In this document: positions 9,558 to 19,780 of the stretch, one piece after another | Position numbering within the stretch: the stretch's first letter is position 1 | Layout of the letters: every line of letters begins with the position of its first letter | Source of the DNA: an uncultured Clostridia bacterium | GTDB taxonomy: Bacteria; Bacillota; Clostridia; UMGS1883 | Reading direction: 5' to 3' | Assembly: GCA_934454525.1 (NCBI GenBank) | Contig: CAKSFM010000013.1 | Coordinates: 1 to 64,000 of the forward strand | DNA length: 64,000 nucleotides | Notes under the pieces: model-generated | Seen by the model: the letters and a program-made list of their open reading frames with translations, nothing else | What the model was told of the DNA's origin: nothing | Database searches by the model: none | Program-made: the position numbers and the translations under genes

Positions 9558-11057
9558 TTATTTTTGTTTCTTTAAAAATGCGCTGTACTGCTTTTGAATC
9601 TCTTTCTGAACCTTTTCGATTCCGGCATCCTTAAGCTTCTTCATGTATTCGTCCCAGTAATCTGCTCTTGGTGATGTTCCGAACTCGATTTTTGCCTTAT
9701 ATTCCGAGTTAACATTTGTTATGTTTGCAATTTCCGTTGTTATGGGGTCTGTGTCGGGCACAAATCCCATTGCAGGCGATTTTATTGCGTTATCGTTCAT
9801 TTCGCGTGTTTTATCCCAAACGTCAAGATCCTGACCTTTAACAACAAACGAATTGAACTGATTGCCGTAACGCCATGCCGTTGCGCCGACATCATCATAG
9901 CCCGAATCCTTGATTTCGGTTATTGTTCCGTCATCGTTTTTCTTGTAGTCAACGCCCTCCTCGCCCCAGCAAATGAGGTTGTAGAGCTCCTTGTTCGAGT
10001 TAAGCATATAGATAAATTTAACTGCTTCTTCGGGGTGTCTGCTGTCCTTGCCGACTGCAAGCATTGTTGCAAGCGGATTGGTTCTTGAAACATACGGATT
10101 TTCAAAACGTGCATAAACAACAGGCTCGCCGTAATCGCTTTCATCCTGAACTTCCTGCCCGGGTTTCCATGTGCTCTGAAGCATTCCGTACTGCTTTTTC
10201 TCTTCGTTCGAGGTAACCGCATTGCCCTTGCCGGCAATGTCGCTTCTGATATAGCCTTTTTCAAACCATGTGCGCGCCGCGTCAATTCCGCACTTAAATT
10301 CGTCCGTATCATTGATGATAACAACCTTGTCGGACGAACCGTCCTTTCTTATGCCGACGCCGCCGACAATTTCCTCATAAACATTTTTGTATGCAAAATT
10401 TGTTCCGGGGTTAACAGTATATAAATCCGGGCGCTTTGCTTTTATTTTTCCAAGCTCCGCCGTTAAAACATCCATATATGCCTGTGCAGAAGCCTTATCC
10501 TTTACCTTAAGCGCAGCGTCCTCAAGCGCTTTGGCGTCAACTCCGCACTCGTCTGCAACCGATTTCGGCATTATGGAAACAAAGGGATTTGATATTACCT
10601 GCGTGTTCGGGATTCCGTAAATTTTCCCGTTAACCTTGGCTGCGTCAAGGAAATAATCCTCAACAACATCGCTCATTTTAACCGTCTTGCCGTCTTTCAT
10701 TTTGATATTATCAAGATAGTCCGTTATATCGTAAAATCCGCCGAGTGACACTGCCGACTGATAATCGTTAAGATACCCTGCCCAGATAACGTCATAATCT
10801 TCGCTTGCGGCCATTTTCATTTTGGACTTTTCTTTAAATGACGCGCTGTCAATAAACTCCACTTCAACTTTTAATCCAAGCTCAGGCTCAACAATTTCAT
10901 TAACTTTCTTAATTATTTCATCTGTGCGCGGCTGCTTGTCACCGAACTGAACCCATTTAAGCGTGCCGCCGGAGGACTTCTTTCCGCAGCCTGCCATACC
11001 TGCACAGGCGGTTGCAAGCATTGCGGAGGTCAATAATGCCGATAAGAATTTTTTCAT
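9558..11057 (-). CDS. Extracellular sugar-binding lipoprotein, LplA/YtcQ type
   Basis: 499 residues. A lipoprotein signal peptide (MKKFLSALLTSAMLATA) ends in a lipobox around CAGMAGC, so the mature protein is anchored on the outer face of the membrane. The rest has the two-lobed solute-binding fold of cluster-type family 1 proteins; it includes TLKWVQFGDKQPRTDEI, AASEDYDVIWAGYL and a late WRYGNQF segment. It delivers oligosaccharides to the two permeases encoded downstream. SD AAAGGAG is seven bases before the ATG. It is preceded by the secreted Ig-domain gene with a 27-bp gap, so the importer and surface proteins share a transcript. Confidence 0.9.
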   Translation of the reverse strand: MKKFLSALLTSAMLATACAGMAGCGKKSSGGTLKWVQFGDKQPRTDEIIKKVNEIVEPELGLKVEVEFIDSASFKEKSKMKMAASEDYDVIWAGYLNDYQSAVSLGGFYDITDYLDNIKMKDGKTVKMSDVVEDYFLDAAKVNGKIYGIPNTQVISNPFVSIMPKSVADECGVDAKALEDAALKVKDKASAQAYMDVLTAELGKIKAKRPDLYTVNPGTNFAYKNVYEEIVGGVGIRKDGSSDKVVIINDTDEFKCGIDAARTWFEKGYIRSDIAGKGNAVTSNEEKKQYGMLQSTWKPGQEVQDESDYGEPVVYARFENPYVSRTNPLATMLAVGKDSRHPEEAVKFIYMLNSNKELYNLICWGEEGVDYKKNDDGTITEIKDSGYDDVGATAWRYGNQFNSFVVKGQDLDVWDKTREMNDNAIKSPAMGFVPDTDPITTEIANITNVNSEYKAKIEFGTSPRADYWDEYMKKLKDAGIEKVQKEIQKQYSAFLKKQK

Positions 11058-11084
11058 ACGTCAAACTCCTTTATAATTATATTT

Positions 11085-12968
11085 TTATAGGCTGTTCCAA
11101 ACATGGACCTTAACGGTCTGTGCATTTGTGAAAATATCGTTTGCAAAGGTTCTTTCGGCTTCGCCGTTCGGAAGACTGCCGCTGTGAACGAACATTCCCG
11201 TCATACTGCCGTTTTCGTCATATCCGATTACCACAACCTTTATGCCGCTGACGACTCTGCCGAAGCTGTTATTGAACACAGCCGTTACGCCGCTTTCTCC
11301 GAAGCTGACCGATGTGACCTCAACATACGGATTCGGCATAAACTGCTGTTTTGCTTCAGTCACAGCGGAGATTTCAATTTCATCGGATTTTACGATTGCT
11401 CCGCCGAAATTAAGTTCCGCACGAATATGAGCCGTTCCCTCCGCAGCCGCGGTGATTTTTCCGTCCGCGTCAACGGAGAGTATTTCGGGATTATCACTGA
11501 AAAATGCCTTTCCCGCCGAGAGAACGTCTGCTGCCGAACCGTCCGCATAGAATGCGTTCAGCACAGCGTACAGGCTTTCACCGACAGCGATTTCCGTGCG
11601 GTTTACCGCGATTAATGCACCTGTCGGCAGCTTGAGCGGCTCGCGCCCGACGCCCACCGATATCACGGCTGTGAATTCCGCACCGTAATAGCTTGCTGTC
11701 ACCGTGACAAATGTGGTTCCGTTTTTAACACCCGTAACGGCTGCTCCGTCCGTTGAAACGATTGTGTTGTCCGCGCTTGAAAGCAATATACTCTGCACGT
11801 TTGCAGTCGATCCGTCCGTCAGCTCAACCGATGCCGAAAGCGTTTTGCTCTCACCTGCGGAAAGGCTGACCGCCGAATCAGAGAGAATAAGCTTCTCTGC
11901 GCCGCAAAGCGTTATTTCACGGTCAAGCGAAACGGATTCGCCGCCGATTTTAAACGATGCGCTTATAACGGCTTTGCCTGCCTTTTTAAGCACAAAGGCA
12001 TTTTCCGAGATGTCGATAACATCCGTGTTTTTGCTTGTTATAACAAGCTCCTCCGGCGTTACCTCCGCCGCCTCGCTGTCCTTTACGGTTATATATTTAT
12101 CCGCACTGTATTCCTCGCCGAAATGAATCGATTCCGGCATTGAATATTCTGCGGTCATGCCGCCGGTATAAGAATAATCATATGTTTTTTTCGTTGGTGT
12201 TTCGAATCCGTTTGCGGAAAATGAATACCTTGCAAAATCAAGCTTGTCAAAGCTGTAGGTCACGCTTGTTCCGCTTGCGTCCGCTTTTCCGTCCGCCGTA
12301 AGCTCTGCACCGTCCTCTTTGGCAAACGACAGCTGCGGAATTGTTTCAACACGCTGATTGAACGTCAGCACAAGCTTATCTGCGCCGCAAAGATTTCCGT
12401 CGGTTATTTCCGCATCTCCGCGGTAAAAGACAGATTTTTCAAGCTCAAGCGCAATATCTGCAAGCAGCTTAACCTTTGAGATACGGATTCTTTTATCGTT
12501 TTTCTGGTCGATTATTATCTTGATATACGACGCATTTTCAACCGTGCTGCAATAATACGTTGCCTTGTTCCAAACATTGCTGATTTTCTCCGTGCCCCGT
12601 GTTATATCCGCTTCGGGAACAGCCGTAAAATCCCCTGCTCCGTTTTCTCCCTCGGGCGCGGCGGCAAAGGAAATAGTTCCGCTGTTTCTGAAATGCTCAA
12701 ACGCCTGCACCTCAAAGCTTGTAACGGAATCGAGCTTGTATATAATCTCCGCCGTTCCGACCCCGGAGGACAGATAATTCACTCCCGTTACCGGGCCGAT
12801 GTCCTCCTGCATGAGAACTATTCCGTCCTCAGCGCCGTCAAGCACTGCTGAAACATACTTTCCCGTTTGATTTGCGAAATCATCCTCCAGCGCCGTATCG
12901 GCGGCAGCCGCCGATACAGACGCAATGCACATAACCGCGCATAAGATTAATGACAGTATTTTTTTCAT
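11085..12968 (-). CDS. Secreted protein with bacterial Ig-like (Big_2-type) domains
   Basis: 627 residues. Sec signal peptide is residues 1-23 with cleavage near ASAAAA. The N-terminal ~170 residues form a discoidin- or CBM-like beta region (WNKATYYCSTVENASYIKII). The middle has at least three Big_2-like Ig repeats, recognised by the pattern of deviation sentences such as SSADNTIVSTDGAAVTGVKNGTT and SDNPEILSVDADGKITAAAEGT. A C-terminal ~80-residue beta module ending VKVHVWNSL also occurs, in related form, in three other secreted proteins here. No catalytic domain was recognised. It is likely a surface or matrix adhesin or scaffold acting with the importer. SD GGAGG. Confidence 0.75.
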   Translation of the reverse strand: MKKILSLILCAVMCIASVSAAAADTALEDDFANQTGKYVSAVLDGAEDGIVLMQEDIGPVTGVNYLSSGVGTAEIIYKLDSVTSFEVQAFEHFRNSGTISFAAAPEGENGAGDFTAVPEADITRGTEKISNVWNKATYYCSTVENASYIKIIIDQKNDKRIRISKVKLLADIALELEKSVFYRGDAEITDGNLCGADKLVLTFNQRVETIPQLSFAKEDGAELTADGKADASGTSVTYSFDKLDFARYSFSANGFETPTKKTYDYSYTGGMTAEYSMPESIHFGEEYSADKYITVKDSEAAEVTPEELVITSKNTDVIDISENAFVLKKAGKAVISASFKIGGESVSLDREITLCGAEKLILSDSAVSLSAGESKTLSASVELTDGSTANVQSILLSSADNTIVSTDGAAVTGVKNGTTFVTVTASYYGAEFTAVISVGVGREPLKLPTGALIAVNRTEIAVGESLYAVLNAFYADGSAADVLSAGKAFFSDNPEILSVDADGKITAAAEGTAHIRAELNFGGAIVKSDEIEISAVTEAKQQFMPNPYVEVTSVSFGESGVTAVFNNSFGRVVSGIKVVVIGYDENGSMTGMFVHSGSLPNGEAERTFANDIFTNAQTVKVHVWNSL

Positions 12969-12978
12969 ATAGCTCCTC

Positions 12979-15900
12979 CTATTCGCTGATTGTCAAATCC
13001 TTAACGATTGCCTGGGTCGACAAATCATGCTGTGAATACATCGGCACACCGGCTGTGCATGACATGAACGTCATGTCGGTTGAATGAAGCAGCTTCCATC
13101 CGTCGCCGGAATCAACATAAGCATTGAACTGCGAGCCTTTCTTTTCAACCTTTATCTTAATCGGCGCTGTGCCGCTTGTAAGCGATGCATATTTGCATTC
13201 GCCGCCCGTTTCATCTCTCCAGACTGCAAGAACCGAGCTGCCCTGAAGCCTTACGGTGTAGTTTCTCGCATCGGGTGACGCGCTTTCTCTCACGGTCACG
13301 CCGACTGCCGTGTTGTTTGAACGCTGAAGTATTGACTGAATGTTCATCTCAACCGAAACGTTTTCACCCTTAATATCCTTATACAGATAGTAACCGTCGT
13401 CGGCAGTTCCGAAGAAGTCAACACCTGTTGAACGCATCAGCACCGTGCCGTCGCTTCTGAAGTCCGCATAACCGTGCGATGTGCCGAAGTTTGTTTCTTT
13501 CCATCCTTCCGCAAGCGTTCCCGAATATGACTTGTAAACGGAAATCGCCTTTGACGCACTCTTTCTGAAGCCGTCTTTTTCAAGAGTTATGTTAACGTTT
13601 GTTTCACCCTCCGAAACAGCTGAAAGATTACCGTTTTGGTCGATAACCGCAACGCTTTCATCATCGGTTGAATATACGGCGTGAACATCGCTCTTTGCAA
13701 CCTCCTTGCCGGTTGTGAGCAATACGGAATAATCAAACTTCACATTTTCACCGATAACGATTCCATCGGTTTTTTCTCCGCTGAGCGTTATGGAGTCGAG
13801 CACACCGTCAAGCACCGTCACGGCTGCCGATGCACTCTTTGTGATTCCCTTATAGCTTCCCGTTACCGTTATATATGCTGTTCCGGGCGAATGGGATTCA
13901 ATATTTCCCTGATTGTCAACCGTCAGAATTTTTTCGTTTGAGCTTTTGTATGTGAAATCCGAAACGGGCAGATAATAACCCATTGTCGATTTTGCAATTC
14001 CGAGCACCGAGGTTTCCGAATTATTGTCAATGACAGAATCGGCAGCATTGGCTTCAATCGAATCGAGCCTGTCGTTTACAAGCACAAACAGGTTCGATTT
14101 AACTGTTTTTCCGTTCTTTTCAGCAGTGATTGTGATTTCGGCAATTCCCGTTGTGCCTGCTTTTATAACGCCGTCATTTCCGACCGCCGCAACCGACGGA
14201 TTCGATGATGCGTATTTAATTTCGGCATTGTCAAGATTTGCAAAGAATCCCGAAACGGTTCTTGCCGTAAGCTTAATCCGTGTGGATTCGCCCGAGTTGA
14301 GGCGCACATTCGCGCTCAGCCCGTCCGACTCGGTTTCGGGGTAAAGCTTGTAAAGCTCCTCCTCCCTGTCCGCAAACTTAAAGTCAGCCGTCAGACCTAT
14401 ATCTCTCTCGTCAATATCCCTGATTCCGACCGAGAATGCCGGCGAATCGTAACGCAGTCTGTAGTCACGGTTTTCATAGTCAACAAATTTCGGCTGCTGA
14501 CCCGAAAGCGAATGTGCGTCCATCAAACCGTAATCCGTTTCGATTTTCTTCCATTCTTCATATGTTTTTGCCTTGGGATTATTGTATACAAGATATTTTC
14601 CGCTGTCATTGTAATACATATTGTAATCAACCTTGCGGAAACGGTTGTCGAGCCATTTATGCTGACCGTGCAGCTGATCGCTTGAGTTTACCGTCAGATT
14701 CCTCATATAGATATTCCGATCAGCGTTATCATCCTCGTTTGATGATGTTGCAAACGCACCGCGTGTGCAGCGCGGATTGTTGAGGAAGAAGTTATTATAT
14801 ACCTGATGCTGCACGCCCTTTATAACCATCGCGGCATATATTGTGCCGGCGCCGTTTAAGTTGTTGTTATCGATAAGATTGTTCTGCCATGTTGTGTAAC
14901 CGGTTTGGTTATCTCCGTACATTGCATAACCCATTGAGAAAGGAATGTCCATATCGTGAATGTGATTGTTTTCAACAAGGTTGCCCTTTCCGCTTCCCCA
15001 GCCGTACATTGCGCCGCCGTCCTGACTGTCCGTCAGCGCGTGCGAGGTGTCGTTATATGCTATGTAGTTATGCATGCAGTTACTGAAATCGTACTGATTT
15101 TCCTCCGTGACCACCTGACCGCGGTGCGACTGACCGATTCTCATATTTGCAGTATAGCCGCTGCCCCAAAGGATGTCGGCGCGCGGTACTTCGTCAACGC
15201 GGTTATGAAGAACCGTTCCGTAGTCAGTGTTTTTCAGATGTATTCCGTTTGCATCACGTTTTATAAGTCCGCAGTTGTAAATGTAATTATTTTCAATGCG
15301 GTTGCCCCTGTACACGGGATCGCCTGCAAGATCCTCCGCCGTCAGCCTTACTGCCGCCGCGCCGACATCGTGAATCCAGTTTCCGATAACATAGCAGTTT
15401 TTGCAGTTTTCAATCTGAAGTGCGTCGCCGCCCGTCATAAGAATTTCACTGTTTTTAAAACCGCAGTTGTCGGCATAAAGGAAGTAAATCGCTTCGTGAA
15501 TTGCCGCGCGCAGCTCCGTGTTCGTGTTGCTTTTTCCGATTTTCAAATCCTCAAAGCCGATATTTTTAACCGGATTATCCTTTGTTCCGATAAGTCTTAT
15601 CGGGGAAATTGCCGTGCCGTAGGTTATAACCTGTGAATTAATGTCCGCATTATAGGGCTTATAGTATATTGTTCTGTTGATTTCATTGTAATAAAACTCG
15701 CCCTCTTCGTCCAGAAGCTCCAGGCAGCCCTCTATATAGTATCTTGAGCCTTTTCCCATTACATACGTTTCACTGTGCGACACTGTGAGGCTGCGTTCGC
15801 GGTAATTTATAACAGCGTTCCTGCGCTCGGAATACCAGTTCCAAACGCCGTTTTCACCGCCTCCCCACATATAAACCTGTAACCCGGACGTGTCTTTAAG

Positions 15901-16905
15901 GTATGGTATGTCGCCTTTTTCGAAAAAGAATCTCAAGGTGTTTTCTTTGTCATATCCCGCCGATTTTAAATAACAATCCTTAAAATCGCGGTTGTCAATG
16001 TTCGGGTATCTCGCCTTATGCGCAAGCAAATCATTCTCGAAAATGAGATTGACGGGCGTCTGCGCGTCCACCTTTGCCATGTAAATCCCGTCGCGGTAGA
16101 GCTTCCACCCTTTCACCGTTTCTGCAGCGGCAATTTCCGCCGTTTCGCCGGGATAGCTTTTGTAAGTTATCGTAAATCCGTTTTTGCCGGAATCCTCCGG
16201 TGTAAATTCCAGCGCGTGGCGCTGTGTGTAAAGTCCGCCGCGGAGATAAACCGTTAAATCGGTGTTCATTCCGCCTGAGGTTTTTTCTCTGATTTTCTGA
16301 ACGGCGTACTCTATGCCGCCGTAGGGATTTTCAAACGTTCCGTCACCGTTTTTCGATGTGTCGCTCGTAACATAAACAACATCCGAAAGAGCGGAAATAA
16401 CGCTGTCAAGCTCACTTTTCGAAAGCTCTTTTTTGCCGAGAATCGCTGTGTTTTCATCGGAATACAAAAGCTTTACCCCGAGAAGCTCCGCAGCCTTTTC
16501 AGCCTTTGCCATTGTGCGCGACGCTTTTATTTCGCAGCCGTCACCGGGATAAATGAGCTTACCACCGATTGTCACGCTGCCGTTTTCACTGTTCCATTCC
16601 GCTTTTTGCCCGAAAAACCCGGCTGCTGCAGAAACGGGGATATAAATTCCCCCGTCCTTGTAATATGCCGGCGCGTCCGTATCAACAGCCTTGCCGCTTT
16701 CATAAACATAGCTTTTGCCTGCCTTGACGACGATGCAGCCGTCAAGCATTTTCGAAAGCTTGGCTGAAAGATTCCGCGTTGCCGCGGTTTGCAGCTCAGC
16801 CGTTTTGCTTTCCTTTGCCCTGTCCTCGTTTCTGTCGGCAAATACAGGCATACTGCTCGTGAGCAAAATTACAAGGCTTGTTATCATGCTGATTATCTTT
16901 TTCAC
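12979..16905 (-). CDS. Large secreted parallel beta-helix protein with Ig-like and concanavalin-like domains
   Basis: 1308 residues from a GTG start at 16905, with GGAAAGGG upstream. Signal peptide is 1-23. Order of domains: a short copper-amine-oxidase-like stalk (about 55-120), a DUF1565-type entry (VVYVTSDTSKNGDGTFENPYGG, about 175), a right-handed beta-helix (about 200-800, Asn-rich turns such as GNRIENNYIYNCG and LVENNHIHDMD), two or three Big_2-like Ig domains (about 870-1130), and a C-terminal lectin-like sandwich (about 1150-1308). Beta-helix proteins of this kind include polysaccharide lyases and glycosidases; a family number and catalytic residues cannot be assigned. It is co-transcribed with the importer, consistent with extracellular polymer degradation. 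Confidence 0.78.
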   Translation of the reverse strand: MKKIISMITSLVILLTSSMPVFADRNEDRAKESKTAELQTAATRNLSAKLSKMLDGCIVVKAGKSYVYESGKAVDTDAPAYYKDGGIYIPVSAAAGFFGQKAEWNSENGSVTIGGKLIYPGDGCEIKASRTMAKAEKAAELLGVKLLYSDENTAILGKKELSKSELDSVISALSDVVYVTSDTSKNGDGTFENPYGGIEYAVQKIREKTSGGMNTDLTVYLRGGLYTQRHALEFTPEDSGKNGFTITYKSYPGETAEIAAAETVKGWKLYRDGIYMAKVDAQTPVNLIFENDLLAHKARYPNIDNRDFKDCYLKSAGYDKENTLRFFFEKGDIPYLKDTSGLQVYMWGGGENGVWNWYSERRNAVINYRERSLTVSHSETYVMGKGSRYYIEGCLELLDEEGEFYYNEINRTIYYKPYNADINSQVITYGTAISPIRLIGTKDNPVKNIGFEDLKIGKSNTNTELRAAIHEAIYFLYADNCGFKNSEILMTGGDALQIENCKNCYVIGNWIHDVGAAAVRLTAEDLAGDPVYRGNRIENNYIYNCGLIKRDANGIHLKNTDYGTVLHNRVDEVPRADILWGSGYTANMRIGQSHRGQVVTEENQYDFSNCMHNYIAYNDTSHALTDSQDGGAMYGWGSGKGNLVENNHIHDMDIPFSMGYAMYGDNQTGYTTWQNNLIDNNNLNGAGTIYAAMVIKGVQHQVYNNFFLNNPRCTRGAFATSSNEDDNADRNIYMRNLTVNSSDQLHGQHKWLDNRFRKVDYNMYYNDSGKYLVYNNPKAKTYEEWKKIETDYGLMDAHSLSGQQPKFVDYENRDYRLRYDSPAFSVGIRDIDERDIGLTADFKFADREEELYKLYPETESDGLSANVRLNSGESTRIKLTARTVSGFFANLDNAEIKYASSNPSVAAVGNDGVIKAGTTGIAEITITAEKNGKTVKSNLFVLVNDRLDSIEANAADSVIDNNSETSVLGIAKSTMGYYLPVSDFTYKSSNEKILTVDNQGNIESHSPGTAYITVTGSYKGITKSASAAVTVLDGVLDSITLSGEKTDGIVIGENVKFDYSVLLTTGKEVAKSDVHAVYSTDDESVAVIDQNGNLSAVSEGETNVNITLEKDGFRKSASKAISVYKSYSGTLAEGWKETNFGTSHGYADFRSDGTVLMRSTGVDFFGTADDGYYLYKDIKGENVSVEMNIQSILQRSNNTAVGVTVRESASPDARNYTVRLQGSSVLAVWRDETGGECKYASLTSGTAPIKIKVEKKGSQFNAYVDSGDGWKLLHSTDMTFMSCTAGVPMYSQHDLSTQAIVKDLTISE

Positions 16906-16958
16906 ATTTAAGCACCCTTTCCTTTTACAAATGCGCAGCAGCCTGCTGCCTGTCCCGC

Positions 16959-16985
16959 AGTCCGCGGATTTTTGCTCCGCGGACT
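16959..16985 (-). promoter_or_regulatory. Intercistronic stem-loop upstream of the 1308-aa gene
   Basis: Perfect 10-bp arms (AGTCCGCGGA and TCCGCGGACT) around a seven-base loop, with a second small palindrome GCAGCAG-C-CTGCTGC nearby at about 16936-16950. It lies between two co-directional genes without a T-run, so it may stabilise or cleave the polycistronic message. Confidence 0.45.
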
Positions 16986-17000
16986 CCGGAATGTTATTTT

Positions 17001-19697
17001 TTACTCTGTTACAACAAATTCAGTTACAATGTTTTTATAGTTTGCATAGGGCATGAGCTGAGCGTTCCATGCGAACACGCGGATAACATCGCCCTTTACA
17101 AGCCCCCTGCCGAACGCAAGCGCAGCCGTTGCGGTTGCCGTGCCGCCGGCGCTCACAGCGTCATTGTGAGCAATTTTAACAAGCCTGCCTTCGGAATCGT
17201 AAAGCGCTGCATATGCAGTCACCTTTGCGCCGTCCGCAGCATTTGCAACCGTCACGCTTGCATTAACCTGCTCCATGGTGGCATACGGTTCAGGAATTGG
17301 ATCCAAACCCTCGCCGTCATAAAGCGCAACTGCCGTCAGCTGAACGCGGTCGTCCTTAATGCCGCCCGTCCATGTTCCGTAAGCCGTTATGATTTCAACG
17401 CTGTCGCCGGAGGTGAAGCCGCCGTCAACATAAAGCGTGAGATTATCGGCGTCATATGTTACGGACGGATTTTCAACAACAGCGCCGTTTTTCTTAACCG
17501 TGACCGTTCTGTCATCGATTGCACCCGTAAATGTAAGCGCGGCGCGGTTATCGGAAAGAAGCTCGCCTGCCGCAAGCGCCGGCTTGTATGTCATTTTAAC
17601 GTTTTGAAATTTTGTGAAGGAAGCATTGGTTCCCTCCGGCAGAGCCGTGCCGTCTTCAAGTGTGCTGAGATTAACAAACAGAAGAACATATTTTGCGTCC
17701 GCCGGGATTGAAGACGTTTTAAAATTCTGAACTCGTCCGTCAGCGCCCTGTGCGCGAGCAAACGTTTTGTCAACCGCCGTCCAGATGTTTTTCATCGAGT
17801 AGACTCCGTCCGTTTCGACAGCCACAGCTGCCTCAGCGTCATAAGCCGAAGCGTTGCCCTCAAGTTTGATTCCGCTTGCGGCATACTGCTCTTCAGTCAT
17901 ATACGCTATGGTCGTTCTTCTCTCTATCTGGTCGCTCGAGCCCCAAACGCGCAGGTTCGCCTCAAACTCGCTGAGAGCGCTTTCCGGCTTATAGATGAAA
18001 GCCATGAAGCCCTCTCTTGCACCGGAATTCATATAAACCTCGTGCCCTGCTCCCGAATCATTTGTCACAAAGTCAGCCGAGCGGTATGCATATGCCCAAA
18101 GGCTTGTGCCGTTCCGCTTGCTTGCAATCGGAATTGCTCCGTTAGCATCGCTCCAGCCATTAATATTAATAATTTTATTGTTTGTGATATCGTCATACAA
18201 ATCGTTCAGAATAACATTGCCGCCGTAAACGGTTATTTCGATTGCCGGGAATTCCTCCGCGCCGATTTTCGGCGTTATGAGCGCCGTGCCTGCTGCAACC
18301 GCCGTTATTTTTCCGTCCTTGTCAACAGTTGCGGCGCTCGGATTTGAAGATGTGTATTTAACAGTAACCGCACCCGAAACGTCAATGCCGTTCTTTGTGA
18401 TAACAGCGTCAATTCCCGTGCTTGTGCCTGCCGTGAGCGCTGTTTTCCGCGCTGTGAAGCTTGCGGAATCATAGAGCTTTTCCGAACCTCCGGGGATAAC
18501 GGCAGTGTAATCTCCGCACTCGGAGGAAACCTTTACAACATCGCCGCCGCTGAGCTTGCTTCCGTCAACATATGCAGTGTAAGTGCTTGCATCGTAGCTG
18601 AAAACATTGTTATCCGCAGCTTCTCCGTTAACCGTAACAGCAAGTGCGTCCGCACCGATGTTTTTGCCGTAGGTAACTGAAACGATTTTGTCATTCACTT
18701 CGCCTGCATAATTTGTCTTGTAATTAAATGTAAGTCCTCTGTATCCGTGCGCACCCACGGGATCGGATGTAACTCCGTTTTCGTCCTGTCCGATGAGCAG
18801 AAATGCACAGATATATTTTGCGTCCGACGGAATCTTAGCAGTAACCTCATATTTATAAGGCGCTCCGGTATTGTCGCCGATTTTCTTCCACATCTGAGGA
18901 TCGGAAACGTCAACCTTTGTCCAGATGCTGTTCATCTTTACGGGAATTCCGTCAAAATATGTTGAAACACCTGCACTAATCGGATAGCCGGTCATTGAAC
19001 TACAATCTTTCCAAGAATATGTCTTATTATCATAGTTGAAGCTTGCGTCCTCATCGGTAATATATCCGAGGCTGAGTCTGTCCGTAATTGTCTGAGGCTC
19101 CTCTTCCTTATATTTACTCTTATATGTGATAAGCTTAAGGGTGACGCTTGAAAGCTCTCCGTCAACCTTATAAACATATCCCTGAAAGCCTTTGGCAGCA
19201 GAATGGTTGTTTCTAATATATCCTTCCGTTTCGCCCGATCCGGCTCTGAGCATTCCTTCACCGGCATATGCGATAAGCTTTGTGTTGCCCGTTATGTTCT
19301 GGGACATCATATATCCCCAGCTGTCCGGCTTAAAATCAAGCGCTCCGCTTGCAATATCGTCTGTTATATTGGATTCTTCGGAATCCTTGGTTTTTGCAAT
19401 AACGTGAACGGGAAGCGGAGTTTTGGCAATATCCCCCACATAAGGAGTGATTTCCGCGTCACCTGCGCCGGCGGCGGTGATTGTTGTGCCGTCCGCCGAA
19501 ATCTTGACAACCGCGTCATTGCTTGAGCGATATGTAACATTCTCGCTGAACGATGTGTCTGTTACGGTGATTTGCGTACCCTCCGCCCAGTTGTATTTTT
19601 CGAGCGAAAAACCATCGTCCGCCGAGGCAATCAGCGGTGCAGCCGTTACCAGCATTGCGCATGATAAAATTCCTGATATAAGCTTTTTCATCTTCAT
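17001..19697 (-). CDS. Secreted Big_2-domain protein
   Basis: 898 residues from the ATG at 19697, chosen because GAAAGGGG lies just upstream and because the signal peptide (MKMKKLISGILSCAMLVTAAP) starts there; the longer ORF adds 25 residues with no SD. Two Big_2-like Ig segments are visible (YRSSNDAVVKISADGTTITAAG and YTSSNPSAATVDKDGKITAV). They separate two related ~200-residue beta-rich halves, each with an ITGNTKL/SKRNGT strand followed by an RxGxxEGY or MNSGAREGF turn. The C-terminal ~90 residues form the shared module ending IRVFAWNAQLMP. No enzyme motif seen. The internal similarity suggests an old duplication. Likely a cell-surface or substrate-binding protein of the locus. Confidence 0.72.
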   Translation of the reverse strand: MKMKKLISGILSCAMLVTAAPLIASADDGFSLEKYNWAEGTQITVTDTSFSENVTYRSSNDAVVKISADGTTITAAGAGDAEITPYVGDIAKTPLPVHVIAKTKDSEESNITDDIASGALDFKPDSWGYMMSQNITGNTKLIAYAGEGMLRAGSGETEGYIRNNHSAAKGFQGYVYKVDGELSSVTLKLITYKSKYKEEEPQTITDRLSLGYITDEDASFNYDNKTYSWKDCSSMTGYPISAGVSTYFDGIPVKMNSIWTKVDVSDPQMWKKIGDNTGAPYKYEVTAKIPSDAKYICAFLLIGQDENGVTSDPVGAHGYRGLTFNYKTNYAGEVNDKIVSVTYGKNIGADALAVTVNGEAADNNVFSYDASTYTAYVDGSKLSGGDVVKVSSECGDYTAVIPGGSEKLYDSASFTARKTALTAGTSTGIDAVITKNGIDVSGAVTVKYTSSNPSAATVDKDGKITAVAAGTALITPKIGAEEFPAIEITVYGGNVILNDLYDDITNNKIININGWSDANGAIPIASKRNGTSLWAYAYRSADFVTNDSGAGHEVYMNSGAREGFMAFIYKPESALSEFEANLRVWGSSDQIERRTTIAYMTEEQYAASGIKLEGNASAYDAEAAVAVETDGVYSMKNIWTAVDKTFARAQGADGRVQNFKTSSIPADAKYVLLFVNLSTLEDGTALPEGTNASFTKFQNVKMTYKPALAAGELLSDNRAALTFTGAIDDRTVTVKKNGAVVENPSVTYDADNLTLYVDGGFTSGDSVEIITAYGTWTGGIKDDRVQLTAVALYDGEGLDPIPEPYATMEQVNASVTVANAADGAKVTAYAALYDSEGRLVKIAHNDAVSAGGTATATAALAFGRGLVKGDVIRVFAWNAQLMPYANYKNIVTEFVVTE

Positions 19698-19780
19698 TTT
19701 TTCTTCGACCCCTTTCAAAATACATTTTTGCACGATTTTAAGATATGCGCCGAAAAACGTTTTTCCGATCACCCCTCTTT

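Noticed and set aside
16959..16985. Intrinsic terminator between the 898-aa and 1308-aa genes
   Set aside because: The stem is strong but no T-run follows in the transcribed direction, and both genes belong to one locus; treated as an intercistronic stem-loop instead.
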